NCBI GenBank assembly: GCA_033239005.1
Contig: BSQZ01000054.1
Location: 2,381,431-2,445,430, forward strand
Direction of reading: 5' to 3'
DNA from: Lamellibrachia satsuma
Taxonomy: Eukaryota; Annelida; Polychaeta; Sabellida; Siboglinidae
Length of the DNA stretch: 64,000 nt
Notes under the pieces: generated by a model
Told to the model about the DNA's origin: nothing
What the model saw: only the letters and a program-made list of their open reading frames with translations
Databases searched by the model: none
Shown here: in pieces, positions 54,601 to 64,000 of the stretch
Layout of the letters: the number at the start of each line of letters is the position of its first letter
How positions within the stretch are numbered: the stretch's first letter is position 1
Translations under genes and position numbers: made by a program

Positions 54601-57600
54601 GTTGTCATAGATACATGATTGTTTCAGTACACGGCAAAAGATTCGTGTGAATTACATGTTGTATTTCCGACGACAATCTCGTGCTATTTCACCTTTATGT
54701 TAGTGTTATAGTATGCACCAGAGGCGCCACTGGGTATGTTGGGTGCTGTCTATCGATACCCGGTATGCGATACTACGTTTATGTTGTTCTCCTGTAGGTG
54801 GCCAGCTCAACACTCGATGCGAGTGCAAAGATTTACGCCGGACGAGTTGACGCGATCCACTCTGAGACCTACAAGATGCTCAGTGGCCTCGGCTGTGGTG
54901 CAGAGAAGAACGATAATGAAAATGGTATTGAGGGCAAAGCGTTCAATTCGTTAAAAATTTGTTTCCATTATTAACATCTGTGCACATGATAGTACTTTCA
55001 GGTTGTAAATCTATCAGTCGTGGCTGCCATTATTTCTAACATACTGGTTGAAAACATAACAGGTCAGACCCAGAGACCGAGTCTCGGTCGTATAGCATGT
55101 AAAGAACATTAATAGAATTAGGGGTCACCCTAGTGAAATCTTGCAAGAATTTTTTTTTACTGATGTAACAACTGTAAAATCTTGACCAACTTAACTCTTA
55201 AAGTTCATGTGTTGTGTTCATTGGTTATATTGTTGTTATTAAAATGTTGTCATTATCAACAATGCGTTATATCCTAAACTGTGTCGTTGACAGATGATGG
55301 GAACGAGGAAGAGGGTGACGGACAGGAGGGCATGAAGAAGAAGAAAAGGGTAAATACAGTTTAAGAAGTCTTCTACTGCAGACAAATTACTACCTTTTAT
55401 AAATTGGGTGAGGGTAGTTCATGTACTGCTGCACCGCCCCAGCTGTTATCCCTTTCCTTGCTCCCTCTATAAAGGGGTGAGGGTAGTTCATGTACTGCTG
55501 CACCGCCCCAGCTGTTATCCCTTTCCTTGCTCCCTTTGTAAAGGGGTGAGGGTAGTTCATGTACTGCTGCACCGCCCCAGCTGTTATCCCTTTCCTTGCT
55601 CCCTTTGTAAAGGGGTGAGGGTAGTTCATGTACTGCTGCTGTTATCCCTTTCCTTGCTCCCTTTGTAAAGGGGTGAGGGTAGTTCATGTACTGCTGCACC
55701 GCCCCAGCTGTTATCCCTTTCCTTGCCCCAGCAGCAGTCTTCGCCCTCGACTTGTCATCTTCCTCTGCCTTTCTTATATCCCTCTTTACGCAGTCCTCCC
55801 GTCTCAGTTGTGGTCTTTCCAGTGGCCTGGCTGTTTCATTGCCTCTGCCCTCTTTGGTAGTTGGCCCTCCTCCATCCACACCTAATGACCTGCCCACATC
55901 CTCCTCCTCCACCCCGATACCAAGTGACATCATCCTCCTGAACTACACCCAAATATCTTCCCTTGGGTCATTCGTCCTCCTATCTGCCCTGTTTCCTCCT
56001 ATGATTCCTTGGATGTGGTTATTCTCGCAAACTTTAAGCTTCTGTTGTTGCTCTCTCACAATATATTACATTTTTTTCGCTGAAAATGTTATAACTAAAT
56101 CAATCTTGTGATCATGTTTCAGATGCGACGAGGCAAAACAATCGAGACAAATCTCAAGAATATTGGCCTGAACAAGTTTGATCTCGAGTTTCAGGTGAGG
56201 AAATTGCCTCTAAATGATCATTCTGAAGGACAGAGGAAGTCCTCGCTTGTCTCTTCCTGAAATAATGATAACGACCTCCAAGTGTTATTGGAATATAATT
56301 CTGCACTGTTTTAAACTACTTTTAGTAGTAATTTTCTCGTGATGCCCAGTTACTATGGGGTGAATAAACATTGGGTTTGGGGTGAATAAACAATCCGCTG
56401 TCTCTCTGCTTACAAACAAACTTGAATAGTTATTAAAAATTACAGGTGCATATGCAAGAATTATTACATTGTTAAATAAAAATGAGTTTATGACAATTTC
56501 TTAGAAATACCAAATTTACTTAATGTATAAAAACAACAATGCTTAAAATGTAACCAGGGTAGCATTTTATGAACTGTCATGTTTGGTACAATTCCAGTAG
56601 TTGGAATGCAACGATTTGTTTCAGATGTAATGTTTTCATTGAAGATGTGGTTTGTGCTTCCAGATGGACCCGTTCTTCCAGAAGATGTCGGCGGCGTTTG
56701 ACGAGGGTGGCACCGGGGGGTTGTTGCTAACCCAGCTGAGGTGTTTCGACTCCACGTCACAGCTCGCCTTCGACTCAAGCACCATTGTCACACCAGGGGA
56801 CGACGCTGCAAGGGACGATGACCCCAGTACCATGCCCCTTGACCTCCAAGACTTGCGGGGTAAGTGTCAAGGTGGGGTAACATGATTGGTTGATGGTTCT
56901 GTCTGCTTGAAGTAATTGGCACTAAGATAAAGTAGATTATCACATTCGTCACTGTTTCTTTGGCCAAATGTGGGGTTTGTTTATTCACCCCGTACTAGGT
57001 AAAAATGGAGAGTGGGAGATATACGGTATACATGATTGAACGGTTTTAATGCCGTAATTGCAGTTTGGCTGAATACTTCCCAGAAAAGTTGGGTTGGAAT
57101 GAACAGGTCTGCCAGGAGGTGAAGTGTACTTACTAGATGCCATGCAATATAACTTATAATAAGTTCTTATAATAACTTTTACCTATAAAAGTTCAGTTGT
57201 TGTAGTATTAGCATTCTCTGCAGTCTTACTTCTAAAGCATATATATATATATCGTCAGACTACAGACACAGCTGCGTCGGGTTTATTTTCTCATGACATG
57301 TGTTTCTCATGCAGGTCTGTATGGGGGTGTGAAGTTGGAGGTGTTGCAGGTCTGTCCAACGTTCGCACAGTTTGAGTTCGCGAATTGGAATCAGGACGCA
57401 GAGGTAGGAATTCAACAGCTGATGTTTGAGTGCAACAATCACAGGGTCTAAGGGCGATCTAAAAATTACAGAAAATTGGTTTCATGGGAGGAGGGGGTTA
57501 GGAACTGTTTTATTTATCGTTGTACATCGATGTATTTAAAGGTGCTTAATCAATTTGATTATTTTGCTAGTCTCATTTCAAATAAATTTTGCCTACCTAG

Positions 57601-60600
57601 TATCCACTGCAACATGCTAGCTCGTTTGTGCAACTTTTGTATGTAGTTTTTTTGTGAAATAATCAGACAAACTATTAAATTAGTTAATACTTGTTCAACA
57701 TAATTGCTGAAAAATCACGATTTTCTTCCTTGGTGAAATTTCGTAACTTTGTCATGTGATCGGTGAGAGGATGAAAGTAACGCCCATGATCGGCATTGAC
57801 CCACACAGTGTTTACCATTTTGGATATCCACTATTTTGATCCTTACCAGATCTAACGACTAAAGTTAATTCTTTCGATTATTTTTTAAAAATAGGCATTT
57901 TTATTAAATCAAATGCGAATATTACATAAACTATTCACGCACTATATATTTGGACACCAGTGAACCGGATTTGCAATAGGCTAAATCAGTTGAGGAAGCA
58001 GCTTTAAGAAAGACTGGGTGCTGACTTCAAGCGAATGCAGGCAGTTTTGCGTTATAATGACTGGAGCGCCACCTGGCAAATACGACATTGCCGCAGTTGC
58101 ACATCGAAGTAATTCAGTGTCATGTAGCGTGGGGGTCTGGGATTAGATAACATTAGTTTTGTGTAGTTCCATACATGTTTGTACAAGATGTCTAAGAGTG
58201 TTCGTTCTAGCAAGGCAACCGAAACTGGCACATTCATTGCTATTAAAATCAAGTGGAAGCATACTGCTATAAAAAATTTAGTACCTCCACTCTGACATTG
58301 TAGAAGTGTTGGAGTGTTTGGTTGTGTTTTAAACCATATCCATGACGTAAAGGAGAAAAAAATATCCTGATCAGTGATTGGTCATACCAGTTTGAAAATG
58401 CTGTCTTTGATGCAGGACTCGGTAATGTCGCTACTGAACCAGTCGGCCAGTGCAAAGCACGCGTTTGACCTTGACGCTGAACCAGAGCCGATACCGGAGG
58501 ACGCTGATGATGATGGCGGATATGATGCAATGGGGGATGACAACGACGACAATGATCACGGTGAGTTTAATTTCAGTCTCGTTCAGCCGTCCTTTTGAGT
58601 TCTGTGTAGTTTCCAGCACTTAACTACATCGCTTGTGTCTTGAATTATAAGCAACTAACATAGATTGTTGGTTAACTGATTCACAGATGAACAAGTTTTT
58701 GTTCCACAGTTCTGCAAATGTTAAGTCGCAGGATGCTAAGTTACAAATGAGAAGTACACATTCAGAGATCTTTGATCAGTTCTCAGGACTGGACAAATGT
58801 GCACGTATATGCATGCGTGCGTGTCCCTGGTGTATTGTCGGTTAGTTATCAATTACACTAGTTGATTATATGCCAACAGTTAGATTTCATTTACATTTAT
58901 CTGCTGTGTTACAATTACAGTTCAGTCAGATTTTGGATTTTCCAATCAGACTCCGTTCAGGGGTGGATCTCTCTATCCTAGACTGTGACTATTGTAACTG
59001 ACCCTGTGAGTGGACTTTGGTGTCCTATTCGTCCACTGTCTGTGTGCAGGTGATGTAGCTTCAGAGGCAGGCAGTATGATGATGGGCGAGGGTACGGAGG
59101 CAAGACTAGTGGAGAACACTTTGGAGAGCATCAGGTAGGTTATCCCCTGTTGCCTAGCAACCACACATTGTCAGTGTTAACAAACAGTTGCACCAATACA
59201 TATTTTTTGGAGCTAAAATTGTAATTTAAGAAGGGTTTGTGTCCTTTATTATTGAACTTTATTGAATGTTGAAAAAGTCCCTTTACCAAGCGTTACACTT
59301 TTATCTTGACATACTAAGTTATTGTTTTATGTATTTGTGGAAGTAAATGCAACTGAGAAGTGCAGACATGTTTTCACCACCCTTCTAAGTGGGGCGGGGT
59401 AGCACAATGACAATTCATTCAAGTGTTATGGACAAGTACCAGGCTACAGACTACGGCGGCATTACATGGTCGAACATATTTGCCCAGTGATTGTATCCCA
59501 GAGAAGTAGAGTTGGCAATTGCATGAAAAAGTTGAATGGCATATATACTTTTGGTCAGCCCTGCCAGTTGCCTTACCACAAGTGTTCCCAAACTGAGAGC
59601 TGGCAGCTACCAGTCCTATGCCAGCCGGCAAAAGTATTTTAGAATGGCAACGAAAAAACAAAAACTTAAAATGGATGCGGGCTTCAGCCAGAAGGTAGAC
59701 ATTTTGGTGTGCCTTGAGCTGAGAGATTTTGGTGTGCCCATGCCTTATGTCATACGAATGTTGTCTACTTTGCAGGCACGGCACAGTGGGTACCCTGATG
59801 CAGGTACTCGCAACCGAGCCATCCGAGTACTCCTACTTCAGTGCCAACTTGCTTGAGACGTGGGCCGGGCCAGATCACTGGAAGCTTCGGCCGAGGTCAA
59901 AAGGTCAGCAAACGCCACCTTTCAATATTTCAGCTTGGCGTGGTTCCTGAAACCATCTTTGGTTAAATTCAAGCTAATGTGTTTACAGTTGTAAATGTAA
60001 TAATAAAACGTGAGCTGCCAGATTTATGTAAAATTTTCTTTTTCAACTTATGGTTGGGGTTTACTGTTGTTATTGTAATAATTTACACTTTGAATTGTAA
60101 TCAAGATTTAAAATGAGCTCAAATAATACTCGTAATCGAATCATGTAGCCAACCCATATAATGGTGGTGATAAAAAACATTTAAAAATGGTCTATGCAAT
60201 GAACATACGTGCGATAAAATATGAAGTTATTTGAGACAAAAGAAATCAAATGTGCATAAAATGGCTCAATTGTGTGCAACATATGTATATTGATTTTACT
60301 GTGATTTTTTTGTTTTTAAAAATAAAAGAAGTAAGTGGGGCAGGGGTCCAAAAAGCAGGATCGAGGAAAAAAAGCGGTATTTCCCGCCCCAAAGGCGGCA
60401 ATTTTGACTCCAATGCACTGGCTGTTACAGCAGACACGCTGGCTTCTGTCTCTGGGGACGGGACTGCGGTCGAGGGGGAGAAGAAACCTCGAGGGAAGAA
60501 GGAGCCGTTCCGGATCGACTACAAAGACGAGGTCGACTTCGACAGCCACCTGAAGAAGACCCGTGCTGCCACCACGCTGACGAAGGCAACGCTAGTGAAG

Positions 60601-63600
60601 TACAGCAAGTCCCAGACGACCCTGCCGAAGGACCTGCATTACAACGGAGAGAAACTCTTCAAGCTCTCGCTGAAGCCCAAACTCATGGTGAGTCAGTCTC
60701 ACACTCATGGTGAGTCACACAGTCTCACATTTATGGTGAGTCACACAGTCTCACACTCATGGTGAGTCACACAGTCTCACACTCATCATGAGTCACACTC
60801 AAGGTGAGTCACAGTCTCATACTCATGGTGAGTCAGTCTCACACTCATGGTGAGTCACACAGTCTCACACTCATGGTGAGTCACACAGTCTCACACTCAT
60901 GGTGAGTCACCCAGTCTCACACTCGTAGTGAGTCACACTCATGGTGAGTCACACAGTTTCACACTCATGGTGTGTCACACTCATGGTGAGTCACACTGTG
61001 TCAGTTGATGAACCTCGCATTAAACCAACCCTCGGTGTTCAACGTACAAAGTCTGATAGTTTTTTCGTGAAATCGTCACGCAATATAAAATATACATATT
61101 TTCTATCATCTTGACCACTCAAATGTAATTTAATGAACCACTTTTTTTTTACATAATTTGACCATTTTCTGTTCATGAATATTGACTGTGCCATTCTGTA
61201 CATTCAAGAACAGCTGTTGACGATTTCCAATACCTGTCGACCAGGGCTGGGTCCAATAAAAAAATTAAATCAATTACAATTACTTTAAATTTTTTCTGGT
61301 AGTTTGTTATAGAAAAATATACTGTAATTGATTGTAATTACACAACACATTACAATTATAATTAGAGCAGAATTTCAAAACAGAAGTCAATTACAGCATT
61401 TTGCTGTAAACAATTGCAATTACATAATTGGACCCAACCCTGCTGTGGACAAAGTTTGTCGAGGTCAAGTGTTTACAGGATCACTTGTAGGCAAATAAGT
61501 GACACCCGTAAAACTAAGTTCCACTCCACAAGCCATGTAAACGTACTCCCCCAAAATATTAAGATTAAATAGATGACAGTCAAAGTATATTTTTTAATTG
61601 TGGTTTATGAAAACACAATTGGACAGTTCGAATAGATATAGTTTATACTGTATAACATGATTTTATGATCTGCACAGATCATCTCCTTTCAGATTGATGT
61701 AGACATAAGATCTCCTTTCAGAGTGATATAGACGTAATTTTGAAATATATTATCACTAGTTTTGGCTTGGTCAGTTACTTTATCCAGGTGAAAGCCTTGC
61801 TTTGTGTAATTGTGTGTCGTGTGATTGCAGGTAAAACGCCAGCAGGAGAGTGCGCCAGATGTTGACGACGGCGTGGAGAGTTACAATTACAATAATGCCA
61901 ATGACATCGAGAATTTCTGCCCGTGTCCAGAGGTAATTGCGACTTTGTTTGTAAACTGCACGCCCTGGAAGTATTGTATTTTGTATTTTGGCAGGGGCAC
62001 AACCGTCAGCCAACACTATTGGCACAGTGGCTTAGCACGAGAGTTTCTGTTGGCTTTTCTGGCATTTCTGTTCCCAGTTGGTGTATTTTTAGAACATCAG
62101 GAGACATAGTCATGCCCAGCATTTCACTGCAGTATTCAGAATTGAGTGGACACTGTTTAGACTATGATTTATACTAATTCATTCTTCTTTTCTATGAGGT
62201 AGTTTGTGTCTGCTCCCTCTTATATCTGTCCATTTTGCATGTATGGGACTGAAATGTTGCCCGTGGACCAATGTGGAACTGAAGGAATCTATGTGGATTT
62301 ATGCGTAGTTAGGTACAATTGTTGGCAATGGCATGTATATTTTCTACGATTGTTCCGAGTTATGTAATCTGTGTAAAACGTCCACATAAAGCTCCTTCGT
62401 TACGAAAGCTTCGTGCCAACCGCCAGTTATATATGATGTCATGATTATTAATTTTCGGACATGAAGTTGTCACTGCTACCAAAACTGGGTGGTGCAAGGA
62501 ATCATAAGCCGGACAGTTCGGTTAATAATAAATAAGCTTGTGTTCTGTTGATTGTTGTGTCATTCTATTTAATGTCACGATATCTATCGTGTTGCGATGT
62601 GGTGTATCGTTCTGGCCCGAATGAGTCTTGCGTCCATCTTGATAAGAGATGATGAGACTGCCAGCAACAGATCTCCTAACTATCATCGAATCTGTTGGCA
62701 GATGGGATTGGCTGACGACGATGGCGACGATGATGACAACTTGGGGGGTCTGGAGATGACTGCGGGAACAAGTGAGTTCTGTCTCAGTCAAGACATGTCC
62801 CAGCAGGGCATGATGACTGCTGGTGACAGTCTCCTCAATCACAGCGTCTTCACGGGGAACAATCTCGTGTCACAGCCGCGTAAGGTGAGTGTGATGTCAA
62901 TGAAGGTGTCCCCTGTCCCATCTGTCCTGTCTGAGCCTGCAGGAGTGGGTGGGTGGGGGGGGGCGATTGCAATAATCTTGGAATTCCATGTTGTCTGTAG
63001 AAAAATATTTACGATACAGTTTGTAAACTATTTCCTTAAATATACAGTAAACAAAATAAATTCTGGTCAAGTAATAAAATTTTCTCACTTTATGCATAGA
63101 AGCACTCCAAACGACCACCCCTTAAAAAACTGTCATTCTATTAGTCTGTTTTTTGTTAGTTCTGTATATTTGACCAACTTCTGTAATCAGGCCACTTTAT
63201 CGCAGTCACTTTGGAGAGGTTCCACTGTATATTGTGGCAAACATTTTAATGATGATGAGCACATCTAACTCTAACCCTACTACAAGTTTTTGCCATGAGT
63301 CACTTGATGCAAGGTAGCCCCTAACTACCTTGTACATTGTGGGGCCATGAGCCACTTGATGCAAGGTAGCCCCTAACTACCTAGTACATTGTGGGGCCAT
63401 GAGCCACTTGATGCAAGGTAGCCCCTAACTACCTTATACATTGTGGGGCCATGAGCCACTTGATGCAAGGTAGCCCCTAACTACCCTGTACATTGTGGGG
63501 CCATGAGCCACTTGATGCAAGGTAGCCCCTAACTACCCTGTACTTTGTGGGGCCATGAGCCACTTCATGCAAGGTAGCCCCTAACTACCCTGTACACTGT

Positions 63601-63983
63601 GGGGCCATCAGCCACTTCATGCAAGGTAGCTCCTAACTACCCTGTATATTGTGGGGCCATCAGCCACTTAGTACAGAAAAGATTCATTGCATAACCTGTG
63701 AGGTTGTAACAACTACTACTTAGTTCAACATATATCTTAGAACATTTGTCTGTTTTACCAGTATGGTTGTGAACTAAGGGGTTTGACTTGGTATACAGTT
63801 ACTGAAATATTTGTCATTTTTGTATTAATTAACATCTTCATGTGTTTGAGTTGACCGACGCTATTTCGCCAACAGGTGGCAAAGCTCAACATCGCCTACG
63901 CAAAGATCGCTAAGAAGGTCGACATGAAGCGACTGAAGACGTCCATGTGGCAGCTGCTAACGAAGCCATGCGAAGAAGACAAG
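48601..63983 (+). CDS. NCAPH: Condensin I subunit CAP-H (kleisin), 15 exons, 3' end outside the window
   Basis: The kleisin bridges SMC2 and SMC4 and recruits the HEAT subunits in condensin I, which compacts mitotic chromosomes. Exons: 48601-48899, 52966-53047, 53484-53570, 54798-54924, 55294-55349, 56123-56194, 56664-56859, 57315-57403, 58416-58560, 59050-59134, 59776-59903, 60431-60687, 61831-61932, 62702-62884, 63876-63983; all phases agree (2016 nt, 672 residues; human 741). Family motifs: [13 protein letters not shown], the SMC2-binding helix region [15 protein letters not shown] and [94 protein letters not shown], and the start of the SMC4-binding winged helix [22 protein letters not shown]. 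An AG acceptor at 48593-48594 six bases before the ATG implies a 5' non-coding (or missed coding) exon. The final donor is at 63984. Confidence 0.96.
49650..50620 (-). pseudogene. Decayed RING-finger gene, antisense in NCAPH intron 1
   Basis: Two segments look like exons. 50620-50517 (MARS end, GT donor) joins in phase to 50106 (AG acceptor), giving [20 protein letters not shown] and [17 protein letters not shown], then a stop. Past it the RING pattern is spread over two frames: CTLCR and [15 protein letters not shown], then [20 protein letters not shown] in one frame, and [11 protein letters not shown] in another. The spacing resembles a TRIM-type RING (C-x2-C, CGH-x-FC-x2-C, CPxCR), with the usual His replaced by Leu. 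Frameshifts and the stop make it a probable pseudogene; an unrecognised intron is the alternative. Confidence 0.4.
55397..56060 (-). pseudogene. LINE ORF2 C-terminal remnant in NCAPH intron 5
   Basis: The minus strand reads [16 protein letters not shown], then [40 protein letters not shown] and AGAVQQYMN, the C-terminal block of the LINE family also seen at 37085-37589 (RRIxGxxRxDRR and GRPxxRWEDCVKRD patterns). Its last codons have been amplified into the tandem array at 55406-55730. Confidence 0.75.
55406..55730. repeat. Tandem repeat, 69-bp unit (23 codons), ~5 copies, from a LINE end
   Basis: Units start at 55406, 55475, 55544, 55613 and about 55672; the fourth lacks 10 bp. On the minus strand the unit encodes [23 protein letters not shown], so the array stays open within a 178-codon frame. 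The [12 protein letters not shown] core is the end of the adjacent LINE protein. No host function is implied. Confidence 0.9.
57054..57128. repeat. Dispersed short repeat, copy 2, NCAPH intron 7
   Basis: Second copy of the repeat at 324-410, about 80 percent alike by eye. Confidence 0.5.
60246..60408. repeat. Dispersed repeat just upstream of NCAPH exon 12, copy 2
   Basis: Matches 48370-48562. The ORF running through it into exon 12 is intronic: the in-phase acceptor is TTACAG at 60425-60430. Confidence 0.7.
60681..61005. repeat. Tandem array grown from the NCAPH exon 12 donor, ~26-bp unit, ~11 copies
   Basis: The true junction is CTCATG|GTGAGTCAGTC at 60687/60688. The following 320 bp repeat CTCATGGTGAGTCACACAGT with small changes, so nearly every unit keeps a strong GTGAGT donor preceded by ATG. 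Using the third donor (60735/60736) would add 48 nt, 16 codons without a stop. Most other choices shift the frame or reach the stop near 60763. Confidence 0.9.
61242..61442. mobile_element. hAT-like MITE, 201 bp, NCAPH intron 12
   Basis: Left end CAGGGCTGGGTCCAATAAAA, right end inverted CAGGGTTGGGTCCAATTATG. Flanks are CTGTCGAC (61234-61241) and CTGTGGAC (61443-61450), 7 of 8 identical. The interior is rich in AATTACAATTAC. It is the short relative of the 919-bp element in HSPA9 intron 4. Confidence 0.85.
63090..63227. mobile_element. Mariner-type MITE fragment, NCAPH intron 14
   Basis: The right end inverted starts CAGTGGAACCTCTCCAAAGT followed by TA, similar in form to the MITE at 7177-7359. 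An opposing block (CTCCAAACGACCACCCC) is present near 63105, but the left terminus is unclear. Confidence 0.4.
63292..63668. repeat. Tandem repeat, 52-bp unit, 7 copies plus partial, NCAPH intron 14
   Basis: Units start every 52 bp from 63292 to 63604, each with GCCATGAGCCACTTGATGCA and AGGTAGCCCCTAACTACC. It is not related to a neighbouring exon. Confidence 0.9.
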
Positions 63984-64000
63984 GTAAGCCCTTGTGCTCT

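Noticed and set aside
55408..55885. Plus-strand repeat protein with CYPFPCSL units
   Set aside because: The open frame is forced by the 69-bp period; the minus strand carries the LINE coding end, which explains the unit.
60250..60430. Upstream extension of NCAPH exon 12
   Set aside because: The frame stays open but consists of a dispersed repeat; the in-phase acceptor at 60429-60430 joins correctly to exon 11.
63292..63668. CRISPR-like array
   Set aside because: Units are contiguous tandem copies with no unique spacers, in a eukaryotic intron. The same holds for the arrays at 12576, 14293, 55406 and 60681.

Overview
The window is nuclear DNA of an intron-rich animal, most likely a marine invertebrate; the sequence does not let me name the species. 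Coding exons are short, bounded by GT/AG introns, and sit in AT-rich DNA full of tandem repeats and decayed transposons (hAT, pogo/Tigger, mariner-type MITEs, several LINE families, a tRNA-derived SINE).

Layout. (1) 0.5-4.6 kb, plus strand: the 3' part of a multi-exon gene I cannot name. Three exons join in frame, but the third carries an in-frame TAA. (2) 9.5-25.8 kb, minus strand: a complete 17-exon gene for mortalin (HSPA9, mitochondrial Hsp70), 701 codons plus stop by my splice reconstruction, with a CpG-rich promoter near 25.8-26.2 kb. Its introns hold three TIR elements, LINE 3' tails and five tandem arrays. (3) 26.8-48.4 kb: a transposon graveyard with no host gene that I recognise. 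It contains a 6.9-kb hAT element holding a LINE and a Tigger element, a second hAT, several LINE fragments, and a 1.5-kb hAT-like element inside a LINE. (4) 48.6 kb to the right edge, plus strand: NCAPH (condensin I kleisin CAP-H), 15 coding exons and 672 residues in the window, with roughly the last 70 residues outside.

The two recognised genes act in different processes: mitochondrial protein import and folding, and mitotic chromosome condensation. They converge on nothing visible here and are separated by about 22 kb of transposon debris. The most unusual pattern is that in both genes a tandem array has grown out of an exon/5' splice-site junction. In HSPA9 intron 10 a 50-bp unit carries 30 bp of exon 10 plus its donor (13 copies). 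In NCAPH intron 12 a unit of about 26 bp carries the last 6 bp of exon 12 plus a perfect GTGAGT donor (about 11 copies). I found no prokaryotic-type system, CRISPR array or operon.
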